The position numbers and the translations under genes were made by a program. From Neospora caninum Liverpool (taxonomy: Eukaryota > Apicomplexa > Conoidasida > Eucoccidiorida > Sarcocystidae): a DNA stretch of 64,000 nucleotides. The stretch lies in the NCBI RefSeq assembly GCF_000208865.1, contig NC_018385.1, forward strand, positions 558,001-622,000. Reading direction: 5' to 3'. Positions 47,801-58,700 of this stretch are shown here, piece after piece. The notes under the pieces are model-generated. The model was given only the letters and a program-made list of their open reading frames with translations, was not told the origin of the DNA and did no database searches. Numbering within the stretch: the first letter of the stretch is position 1; the number at the start of each line of letters is the position of its first letter.

Positions 47801-48097
47801 CCCATCTGTAGAACCAGTTCGGATGAGACTCCGGTCGTACGCACGCCGACGTGTTTCATCGCCTAAGACTTCCCATGCAGCTGTAAGGGCCTGGAATCTC
47901 TGTACGTCTCCACCTTTGTCAGGATGCCACAGAAGTGCAAATTGCCGATACGTCTTTTTTACTGTTTCATGCGAAGCGTCTCTGGAGAGCTGAAGGAGAT
48001 CGTAAAAGCGATCTGTGGCAACGATGGGGCCTGAGCGGTCTTCAGTTCTAGGCTCATCAGAAAAGCTCTGTCCCTCGCGCGTTCGGCTGTCAGACAT
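44873..48097 (-). CDS. J-domain/RJL small GTPase fusion (DNAJC27-like, inverted domain order)
   Basis: Three exons join in phase: 48097-46937 (donor CCGAAG|GTACGG), 46455-45603 and 45135-44873, encoding 758 residues. The start ACCATGTC at 48097 is favourable. Residues 28-92 are a J domain, RFYDLLQLSRDASHETVKKT through HPD (58-60) and AWEVLGDETRRRAYD. A charged linker follows, with a SAP-like helical stretch (LNVKQLKRFLTTLGIP, about 331-359). Residues about 535-740 are a Rab-like GTPase: P-loop GAAKTGKS (541-548), KRYCEGRF, switch I TIGIDYGV, FDCSGRKEF in place of DxAGQE, NKDD (677-680) and ETSAN (704-708). KRYCE-RF and TIGIDYG are hallmarks of the RJL family (human DNAJC27/RBJ). The C terminus (RSARHAT) lacks prenylation cysteines, as in RJL proteins. 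Animal RJL proteins carry the J domain at the C terminus. The J exon could instead be a separate gene, but its frame ends two codons after a perfect donor. Confidence 0.8.
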
Positions 48098-50835
48098 GGT
48101 GAAATTGAACCTAGCGTGCGAGCAGCTATGCAGGGTGAAGTTCCCTTCTCCTGCCTCCCCAGTCCTTTAGAACTGAAATGGGCCCCGCGTTTAAACGATA
48201 TGACTACAGATGAAAGGCGTCACTCCCGTTGTTGGCAGTTTTGTGGCTTTGTGTTGCAGTCGTGTATACTCCTTGCCAGAAAAGCGCTGTTCTACCGGAC
48301 ATTCAACCTCTTCGAGGTAACGAGCAGATTGTCCATTACCATTCATCGCAAAACTCTTAGACTCTCTTGTGTGCCTGAGATCCCCAGGGCAGAAGTTATC
48401 CTGCGGCAGCCCATCGTACGATGTGATTAAAACTCATGGTAGTCGGAGTTTGTCAGCCGCATACAACACAGACGAATTCGAGAAAACATACGTACGAGAG
48501 AGAAAAGCTGAGTATGTACGCAAATGGGTCGCTGCGAAAATGAACAGGGCAGAATAAGACACAGGTGGCGTTTGCCGTAACCGCCTTCCTGTAGGGGAAT
48601 ACACGTCGTCATACTGGTTCAAGCACTTCTGTTTTACAGCGCAGTCGGTATGAACGGGGGTTCAGGTAAAAAGCACCATCGCAATTGAACCGACGGAAGC
48701 AGTCACTGACATATCGTATCAACAGAATACCCATGGACTTCAGCAGAACAGCTCCGTGATGTGTTTGGTAAAAGACGACCGGTGCCCGGTAGACAATCTA
48801 CAGAGAGCATTTGGTTGTGTGGTTGTGCCACCGAATTCGAAACGGGTACAACTGGAGGCGCGTGGTTTGAAAGGAATCTGCTCTACAGGCTGCTGTCGAC
48901 TGAGAAACGAAAAAGTCTGATGCAGTTTCTGAACGCCGTTCTTTGTTTCAGTTCAGGTTGACCATCAAGTTCGGTACCATAACGTTGCCTGTTTTTCGGG
49001 CAACCAAAGCTCGACGTACAGAAAAACGGTGACCAGAATCAGTGACAACACAATGTACGCGATTTATTACAAGTGCCACTGGAAAGAACTGGTGAACGGA
49101 CTAAATCTGGTAGGCTTGACTAGAGGAAACGCCGTTTCCGACCAGTAAACTTATATCTGGTTGAAACAGTTTTCTGGTGACCGAGAAAGGAAGCCCTGGT
49201 GCATCTCACTGCAAAGAATTTCATCCAGAAAGGCTGGAACCACAAATCATTACCGATCCTGTGGCAACGAAGAGGGCAGAAGTCATGTTTTGATGTTTCG
49301 TGCTGCTTGGGCCTGTAGTGTGCGTCTCGATTGCCTACAGAACAGCCGCTCACGACAACTGATGGATTACGGGCTGGATGTGGGGTCCCACAAAAAAGCA
49401 GACGGACATTGGTTATCGATTTCTCTAGTGGAAACGTTTGAGAAAACGTCGGCGCTCTTCGGAGCTGAGATGAAAAAAGACTGGAGAAAGACGGGGTGTC
49501 TAAGAACTTGTCTACCAAGATAGCTGTTTCACCGTAAACTGACGCGTCAACTAGGTTCGAACACAACACGACGACATATATCTTCTTCGCACCCCCGCCC
49601 CCCGGCTGCTGTAATACCCCACTTAAACTGCAACGTTGGTTCGACGTTGTAGAGCTAAATATCTCTCCATTTAACTTCTATTGGTAGCAAAGTGGTCTTT
49701 AAACCTTGGCAATATGCGATATGTTCTGTTGCTGTGTTTGTGTGTGCTTGTCTGTGGACCACCCTCAAATTCTGAAGTTGAAAATAGGAGACGAAACTCA
49801 TCTGTCACCTTACACTAAAACGTTAAGGCGGTCTAGAACACAAACAAGGAAGCCTAGATGCCAAATTCAGTGCTGGCCACATGCAAATCTCATTTCCTTC
49901 GTTAAAGTTCCGCTGTTCGGAGAAAAAAAGAACCGGCACAAAACGAAGTCTGACAGTGTCGGCGTAGGCCTGTGGACCCCCGTATGCATGAACAGACTCT
50001 CCACGTGCAGCTAAGGAAACGACAGTGGGACTATTATCTCTGTAAAAGAATAACAAATCACAGAAAAAGTACTTCCGTTCGCCTGGAGAAGCCTTCTTTC
50101 CTTTATCAGTTGAACACCAAACAAACAGTTGACAAATGAAGGGAACTCTCTCGACACGAGGAGTAGGTCGCCACAACCACCATTCTAATGATGTCGTCTC
50201 CTGCCTGTGTGGAATGCGGCTGAGTTCACAGCAGGAAAGGATATCGTTTTGAGAGCAGAAGTGCCGCCCGATGTTAACACCCTGGTCTTGTCTGCTGCTG
50301 CGCGATACCCAATTTTCAACTGTACGCTTAAAGATTTCACAGTACGTGCAGTTCTGTATGGTTGTAGATACCTGTTGAAGTTTGTATTTTTCTCGCCGGT
50401 TTTATACACGGCGGAGAGGATACAGCCTTTGCCAAGCAGAAACCGATTACCAACGGAACAATGCATTCCAAACAGAACTAGAACAACGGTGAACGCGAAC
50501 GAGCTGGGAAGCCTTCTGCCTTTGTTTGGATACAAGACAGCTCGCTGCAGGTGGTGGAGCTCCGCAGGACGACGGGAAAAGAAAGGGTTTCCCCATTTAC
50601 CGAAGAGATTTCTTTCACCACAGTGTCCAACATGCATGACTTGAGCTCAGAAACTATCTGCGGAGAAATTCGATATCAGTGACCGGAAGCCTGCACCGTT
50701 TGAGTGACACTGCCCTCAAGAGCTCATCAAGGAAACCGTTCTTTATCAATCTCGTATTGTTTGTACGTTCAAGCAATGGGGCACCCTGAAAGTTGGATTT
50801 GGGAAGGCAGGAAAAGCCATCCGACTGTCCTCCTC
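48098..50835. other. gene-poor stretch with nothing supported
   Basis: About 2.7 kb upstream of the J-RJL start, so it includes that promoter. Open frames on both strands are short and show no domain or splice consistency. No microsatellites and no RNA gene are seen. Confidence 0.5.
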
Positions 50836-51828
50836 TTACAAAGCAGCGTACTCTGTAGAAGCTCCGAAAACACCACTCTCGCTGTCACTAGGGCCTCCTT
50901 TGGCGTTTCTTTTTCCGTTTAACTTTTTCTGCTGCAGCTGGGCACTCATCCGCTCATTCAGCTTAGATTGCAATCGTAGCATGTGAAAAAGTGACCCCTT
51001 GCAAGTGCCGATACCGGTGCTAAGTCGAAATTTCTCTGAGTTGCTTCGTTCAAAGCGGAGAGCTAGATCCGCCTGAAAGTGACGCAGGAAGCTTTTCATG
51101 CTACCAACTTGATCTCGCAGGGGAGGCTGCGCAAGGCTAAACTCTTGCGCGTCCTCATGTCGCTCGGACCGTACTAGGACAAAGAACGGAACCACGCAAA
51201 GGGTCCAGCACAAACTGGCTTTTTGCCGAACTCTGGAAGAAGACCTTCAACAATTTGCCGTAGCTTTCGCCCTTTTCGCCGTACACCTTGCGCATTCCCC
51301 GTACCGTTCCTGTTACCTCCCGCAGAGTCGCTCCCGGTCGCTAGTGCTCGTTTTTGTCTGTGACAATGCTTCTTGAGAGTTTTTCCATCCTTCGAAGGAC
51401 TGGCACATGCCTACTTCGCAGGGGTGCTCGCACGAGCGCGAGGGGCCGTGGCAGATCTGCCGAGGTGTGAGGTCCTGGGGAGGGCTGATCGAGAGGAAAG
51501 AGCAGGGAAGAGCGAGCACAGTCAGCAATGTGCGAGTCACCGGCGCTGAGAGTGTCTTCCCGTGAACCCGCTGTTTTACATAGGCCGCTTGCGCTGCTCC
51601 CTCGTTATTGTCCGTTTTCGAGCGAGCTTTCCAAACTGCCCCTTGGTACGGCAAACCTCCCGGTAACTTTAGGTATTTCCTTGTGTCCGACCCCTCCAAA
51701 CAATCCGCCCAGATTCCCCTTTCGAGCCAAACCTTGATTATGCAACCGCGCAGGATGGGGATAACCTTCCCACCCGACTCCCCCTCCTGTCTTGCGCTTT
51801 CGTAATGACTCAGCATCTCGCTGCGCAT
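50836..51828 (-). CDS. tentative small membrane protein with Cys-rich segment, unrecognised
   Basis: Two exons fit: 51828-51317 (donor GGGAG|GTAACA) and 51232-50836 (acceptor CTTCTTCCAG), in phase, with an 84-base intron and 302 residues in total. The splice joins a Cys-rich stretch (QICHGPSRSCEHPCEVGMCQ) to KASLCWTLCVVPFFVLV, a likely membrane span. That is followed by helical, charged sequence (SMKSFLRHFQADLALRFERS, LNERMSAQLQQKKLNG). A second hydrophobic segment (LLTVLALPCSFLSI) precedes the Cys-rich part, but an acceptor-like site beside it means it may be intronic. The Cys spacing and single span recall small mitochondrial membrane proteins, but this is only a resemblance. The start codon and first half are uncertain. 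Confidence 0.4.
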
Positions 51829-52707
51829 CTACTACGCGCTTTACCTCTCGTTCTGCTTGAGGATTTACCTTTCTTGGCGGAGTCAGGATCTCCGCTGTGT
51901 GTGTTCGCTTCTGCGTTCTTCGGATCGTTTCGGTTTTTCTTCTGTCGTAAAAAAAAGGGGCTGCAAAGTGGATGAGCACTACAATAGACTCCGGGAGTTA
52001 CGTCCTGCTCAGACCTCCGTCTCCCCCTCAGAGAGCCGCCACGCATCAAACCGTCTCACGTTCCGTGTCCCACTTTCCCTCTCGGTTTCCCGGTGATTGA
52101 GGCTCTAAAGGAAAACCGAATCCTCGAGTTTTCCCTCTTCTGCTTTAGCCCTGTGAAATCCGTGGCCACGCGCAGGTGACCATACAGCACAGAGGGCCAC
52201 GAACGAGCCGACTCTCCTCACCGGGGCCCACCAGAGTTCTCGGTTTCGCGCGACAAAGATTTCAATCTCCTGCATTTCCATTCTTTCTCGCTGTCAAACC
52301 GATCATTTTTCTCGATTTTTCCCCTCGCTGTCGATTCGTTCACTTACTCCATTTGCGCCCCAGTGTATGCCCGCGTCCCTCCTGTCGTCTGGCGTCCTTG
52401 AGTTCTCCGGACATCCGCAGGCCGCGCTGCCCGGCCGCTCCTCGAGTTTCTGTCTTGACCGTCCTTAACGTTCTCCCGCTTGGTTTCTCCAATTTACGAG
52501 CTTGTTAAAGGTTCTTTCCCTGTCTCAACTCGTCCTTGTGCGCCTTTCTCGCTGGCTGCCGGGGTCCCCCCCTCGAGCGCTCAACCAGCTGTCCGCTGTG
52601 TGGCGGCGCGGCGCCAGATACTTTTTGGCCTCCGTCGTTTTTTCTCCTCCGCCAAACCACCCCCTTGACTTCTCTTCGCATTCCCCCCTCACTTTCGTCC
52701 TTGCGGG
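51829..52707. other. upstream region of the ankyrin-DHHC gene
   Basis: T/C-rich on the plus strand from about 52.25 kb to the start codon, as expected for a coccidian promoter and 5' UTR. A minus-strand frame around 51.8-52.05 kb could include a further 5' exon of the tentative gene at 50.8 kb. Nothing else is supported. Confidence 0.45.
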
Positions 52708-55700
52708 ATGGCTTCCGCCGTTGCGCAGCCGCTTTTACAGCCGAGCCCGGTGCACTCGCCGGATGCTTCACCCCCCTCGGGTCCCAGCAGTGCCGCATAC
52801 ACGGCAACCTACGCACCCCTGACTTCTGCCATGCCCCATGGTTCCGCTGTTCCCGCCGCTCTTCCAAGGTATTCGCCGGAGACAGTCTCTGCCTCCAATG
52901 CACAGACTGGATTCCCTTCGTCGGCGTTCCTCGCTGGCGCCTCAGACCCCCGCGCAGCACAGCTGCTGAGTCGGAAGGGGAGCACCGAAGCGGCGGCAAA
53001 CCAGGCAACAAACAAGCTGAACGAATCGGGCATGCTCCCTGCAGTCGATGCGGCCACGCCTATCGGCGCGTTTGAGGTGAGAGGAACGTTCTGTCTTTTT
53101 TGATGCAGTCGGCCTCGCCCTGTGTCGACCAGAGGTGGACATGACTCCAGTCAGGAAGTAGCGATATCCGACTTCTTTTTGTGGATGCCGCTGCAAGCTT
53201 CCGTGCTGCTGCCTTTGAGAAGTCACTTCTTGTCTTGATGGTGACGAGTTTCCTTTTCAAAACGGTCGCGTCTCCTGGCCACTGCACCACTCGCTGTTTT
53301 TTCCTTCTGCAGGCCCTGTTTGTCGAGGCAGCCCGCCGCCGGCAGCCCGAGCATTTCATGGGGCTCGTACGCCAGCTGATCGTCGTGTCCAAAGCGCAGA
53401 CTAACGCTGCTGTCACTTCCGTTCTAACGGAGCTTACCGTTCTCCACTATGCATGCTTTCTCGGAGACGTCTCCGTCATTAAACAACTCATTTCGGAGTA
53501 CCACATGGACCCAGAAGCACGGGTAAGTGCATCCGCGCAGAAAACGCAATCCTTCGTGGAAGACCTCTGGTGTGCTTTCGAATCCGGATAGTGGCAGAGA
53601 GAGTCAGCTGTGGTCCTTGAAAGAAATTTGCGTGTTACGGGTCGTCGTTCGTCTTGCAGCAAGCCGAGGTGGCGACTGCCTGACTGCATGCGCACGTCTC
53701 TCTCCACAGGAATAGTTTCCCGCCTTGCTTCGTGCGAGGGAAAAATGCGTCTTTCTGCGATGCATTGACTGCGTGCCATCTCGAAACCAGGTAGCACTGC
53801 ATTTTCTTCATAGGCCTTTCTGCCCAAACTTCGATCTGTCTCTACGCGCTCGGGAGTCTGCTGCCACCGCTATCAGGAGGTGGTGGTGCATTACGTTCAA
53901 ACGTCGCACTGGAAACGTTTCAATGTTAATTTACTACAGGCCATGGGGAGCGAAGTTAATATAATATATAACCCCGTTCATGGAAATCCAAAGAACTTTT
54001 TCGGCATGTGCGTTTTTGCTTGTGGGTGTTTAGCACCCTCTCAACGACGACACACCGATTTTCTTCGCTGTGAGGAACGCACACTTCGAAGTTGTGCGTT
54101 TCCTCGTGAGCCTTCTGGGCCCTCGGTGCCTCGCTGCCCAGGTAGGCTGATGAGAGAGTTCGAGCTACAAAGCTCGTCGAACAGAGAGAGAGAGCATCGG
54201 GTCGGGGCGTGTCCTCGATCTGGCCCAGAAGACACAGAGGGGAGGAGCTCTGCAATAGGACGCTGGAGTGAAGGGACAGAAAAAGACGCCTTTGTTCGTA
54301 GCTCCCTCAACGCGCCTCTGGTTTCCGGTTTTTTTTTCTCTCACAGTCTCGAACGTGCATGACCCCCTTCCTGGCAACAGCCGCCGCCACCCATGATGAG
54401 CGGCCCCATGAACTCCTCAAGATTCTCGAGTTCATGTATCTCCAAGTAAGCTGGCAGATGCGTATGGCGGGGGCTGAACGGGCTTGCCCACATCCGGGTT
54501 TTTGCTAGCAAGAAGTTGCGATTAGGAGGGTACCTCCAGGCACGCGTAGAAACGTTCACGTGGGTCGTATCTGCAGGTGACTTCTCGAAGTGCCTATCCA
54601 CTTGTACGTATTTGCCTCAGCATATGCATTTTATTGGGAACTGACAAGTTCATTCACCATGGCGTGGCCTGCCGTCTTTTCTCTCTCTCAGGGTGTCTCT
54701 CTGGAGGAGCAGAACTCGATGGGATATACAGCGCTCTTCTTAGCTGCAAAGCACGGAAACCCGCACATCGTGCAGTGGCTGGTGGCCCGGGTGAGACCAG
54801 CTCTTCACAGCTAGAGCTAAAGTGTACATTTTCTTGGATTGTTGCGGCGTTTGCTCTTTCCGAACTCCCTCGCCTCCCTGATGAGTCGAAGGCGCCCGTA
54901 TGCGGTGCGCTTGAACCGCGTCGGTTGAGGCTTCCCTGTCTCGAAAGACAGCCGCCCCACCGTCGACTAGCCATTTCGCTCCTAGACGAACACAAGGAAG
55001 GCAGAATCACGTCCGTAACTCTGTCTGTTATATCGCTTGGATCCGGCGCATGCACGGCATGTCACATGCACTCTTGGTCGGGCGTCGTCCCTGTTGGCTC
55101 CTCATGCATCTCGAAAAAAAGGACACTTTGGAATGTTTCAAAGTCTCTTTGATCATCGCCTCTCGTTTTTACTCCGAAAACTCGGGCACAGGCTTCCACC
55201 TGACGCGGTCCTTCCGCGGGTCTTCCGCGTTACGTTTTCTCCTCTCTGCGCGTCTCTCTGCCTGTCTAGCTTTCTCTGTCTGGCTTTCCCCGTCTCTTGC
55301 CGAGGACGCGCGTCCCCCTGCTCTTTGAGTCGTCTCCGTTCCGTTTTGTTTTTCGGCCTTGGCCGAGTCCGTCTCGCCTCTGCAAGTCTTCCGCCTCGCC
55401 CCGTCTGCATGCTTTCTGCAGGGCGCGAGCATGAACCACCGAGACCACACCGGCGGCACGGTGCTGCATGCAGCAGTGGCGAAGACGGGCGGGTTTTCCG
55501 CGGAGGACGATCCCCTGCAGTTTCTGTGCGAACGCGGAGCCGTGAAGTTGATCGACACGAGCGCAGACATTGGCATCCAGTTTGAGACGATGCGCGAACG
55601 GCCCTGGACGGGGCCGGTCAAGAAGTGCCCGGGAATGACGGTGTTGCAGCGGTGCCTGGTGAAGCGCCAGTGGTTCTCGTACCTTCTCCTGCTGACCTGG

Positions 55701-58700
55701 CGACTCCAGTACCAACTGTGCGGCTACACGCGCGCTCTCCGCAGCAGCTACGCGAGTCTCTACTGGGCGATCACGCTCTTCAACGTCCCCATTTTCGTGA
55801 ACGCGCTGTCCCAGCTCCAGGCTCTCGGCGTGGCGTCTTTCTGGGACGTAGGCACGATCTGGATCGTCCTCTGGGGACTCACGCAGTTCTGCTGGTGGAC
55901 CACGTACTCGCGCGACGCCGGGGTGGCTGAGGGCAGTAAGAACCTCATCAAAGACCAGTATGACTCGATCTACCCGTAAGTGTCGCCACGGGGAGAGGGG
56001 GTGCTCCTTTTGCTGCATGCAGGTGTTTCACGGAGCCGTTCTGCGCGCGTGAGTGCGCTTTCCTGTGCTCTGAACAAACAGGTGATGCGAGCACGCACAC
56101 CCGTCAGGCCGCAACCTTCAATTTGAGCTAGGCAGCTCTCGATCGCGCGTCATTTGTCCAAAGACAGTATCTGTGTGTAGAGTGTCGGAACGCTACAGGG
56201 TCTAGGCGTGATCTGTGCGTTCGTGATGCTGGCTTGGCACGGAAGATTTCGATGGAGATATAGTGAGGTTACCCTCAGGTTCATCGCAAACGGCGAAACG
56301 AGACTTACGGTTGTTTTACGCACCCGCACGCACGTGGCAGGGAAAGGGGAACAGAAAGAGAGGGAGGGCAAGCGAGAAAGGGAGCCGAGGGAAAGTGCTT
56401 GCGTTTCAAGGTCGAGAAGGGGAGAAGTCGGGTGCGGTGTGCAGAGGCGCGCTCTCTCGTGTTCACAGCGAGGGATCCTCCCCCACGGGCCAACGCACTA
56501 TAACTTCTATGCACAGAGGAGGGCCTCCTGCAGACACTTGGTAGACGCTACAGTCGAGAGCTTGCCTTTTCGCTCTTGTTTGCCCGCGCGCGCTCTCCAG
56601 GGTCATGACTCCGAACGTCCTCGACCAAATCCCCCCGCCTTCCACAGTGTCGGCGTTTGGCCCGAACCACTACCGTCTTCTCCAGCTCGAAAGGTGACTA
56701 ACAAATTCCGACACCGGCCCATGTCCTGGCTAACGCATGCATTCACAGCTGGCCAGAGGTCCTGTTGCATGCGCAGACATACGCCCCGTGATGTGTGTGT
56801 CACCGCGGACGTGCCGTGCACACGCGTATCCAGATACTCAGAGGGATTCAGAGACACACCCAGAGAGAGATTCGTACGTCGATAGCTGCGCCCGTAGATC
56901 CAGAAACCGGCATCTTCGCGTGGCTTTGGGCGCAGTCATGCGTGGGAGAGCGCGTATGAATGCCTCTGTATTTCTGGTGTATCTGCGTTTCAGACGCGTT
57001 GCTTTTCTTTGTGCTGTCCCTTGTTCTCCAGAGAGCAACTTCGCCTAAACTTGGAACTACAGGAGCTGCGGCGAACGCCGCTGCCTTGTCTGAGTCAAGA
57101 CGGTCTCGCGACTGCGGAGCTCGTGGCCGGGCGAGAAGAAGACACGCGCGTCCTCGTCACGGCCCTCAAGTCCCTCCGAGCAGACGTCGTGGCGCTCATG
57201 CCCGGAGTGGCGACTGAAAGGAGAAAGCGCGTTTCCCAGGAGTACCTGGAGGCTGTCCTCACTGGCCCTCCGACCCTGAAAGTGAGGCCTTCGGCAGCTC
57301 GTGGAGAAGGACAGCAACCCCGAAAACAGAAAAAAGATCGAGAAACGCCGGAAAGGGAAACACGGATGTCCTCAAAACAGTGCCTTTCAAGATCTCTGTG
57401 GCTGTGGTTTTCATATGCCCATTCATATACATGTAGATGCAGGTGGAAACGTATGAAAAAAGAGGTCTGGTGGGTCTGTTTTTTTTTTCTACAGCGATTC
57501 GTGCGTGGTCGTGCACCCGTAGATTTTCGTTTTGAAGGGCGACAGGCTGAGGAGCTGTAGCCCTCCATCGCAGTTCGAAACGCCCAGAGAGAAGATACTT
57601 CGACGAGGCCGCGCTCTCGACTTTGTCTGTCTTTGCAGAGTGTCTGCGTCACTTGCGCTATCACGAAAACGCCTCGCATCCATCACTGCGCGGACTGCGG
57701 CCACTGTCTCGAGTAAGTCCCCGCGTTGTCTCACCTCGCGCGAAACTGTCGTTTCCGTTGCGCTTCTCACGCCTTACCGTCCTTTCCTTCTCTTCACCCA
57801 CTCAGAAACGCGCACGCGTCTTCTCTCTCCCAGATGCATTTCATCCGTAGCTTGTCTCTAAACGCATTTATATTATGCATATATATATATATATGTATAT
57901 GACTGTATATGTTTGAATATGTATATGTATCTATGTATGTAGATATGTGTCGATGCGCGTAAATACGGAGCAGAGCGCATCCACGTCTGTGGAGATGTAC
58001 TTGAGGGTTTTTCCTGCTCTTTGCATGCGCCTGCGTCGGCGGTTTCAGGCGGCAAGACCATCACTGCGTCTGGGTGGACACATGCATTGCACGCAACAAC
58101 GTCCAGCCTTTCTGGTTCTTCTTGCTCTCCTTGGCGAGTCTGCTTACGTGGCACGAGCACTTGTTGCTTCGCTACTGCGCCCACGTTTTCCTGCACTTAA
58201 ACCAACTGGTGAGCTTTTGAGAAAGAACGCGGCAGCTCAACGTCGCGCGTGTTACGCCAGCAGGCGAGGCTTTTGATGCCACTAACTGCATGCGGCAGAC
58301 GTCAGATAAACTCCGCCAAGGCCACATCACACAACCTGGGGCGCGCGAGAACGCGGGTTGGTCTCCTCTCTCTGGTCTCTCCTCTTACCTTCAATATTCA
58401 GAAGGCAGGGGACGCATCTGCATACAACCAGATATATACACAGCGCAGCGTGATATAACTGTGAATATATCGATATATCGATATTCATATATATATATAT
58501 ATATATTTCTGTGCCGCGTGGTGCTGGGTAGTTCGTGCGCACAGCTCCGCGCATGCAGATCGACGTGGTGTGCATTGCCTGGAATTCCCTCGACGGTCTG
58601 AGTATTCTCTTCTATGCATTTCTCCACGTGGACTCAGTTCATGATGGTGTGAGATCCCCTGTGTTCCTGGAGAAGAGAATCTAAAAGAGGACCGGATTTG

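Noticed and set aside
53942..54007. Possible extra exon after TTTACTACAG in the ankyrin-DHHC gene
   Set aside because: It would leave an intron of under 30 bases before the next exon, and joining exon 2 directly to 54034 restores normal ankyrin spacing.
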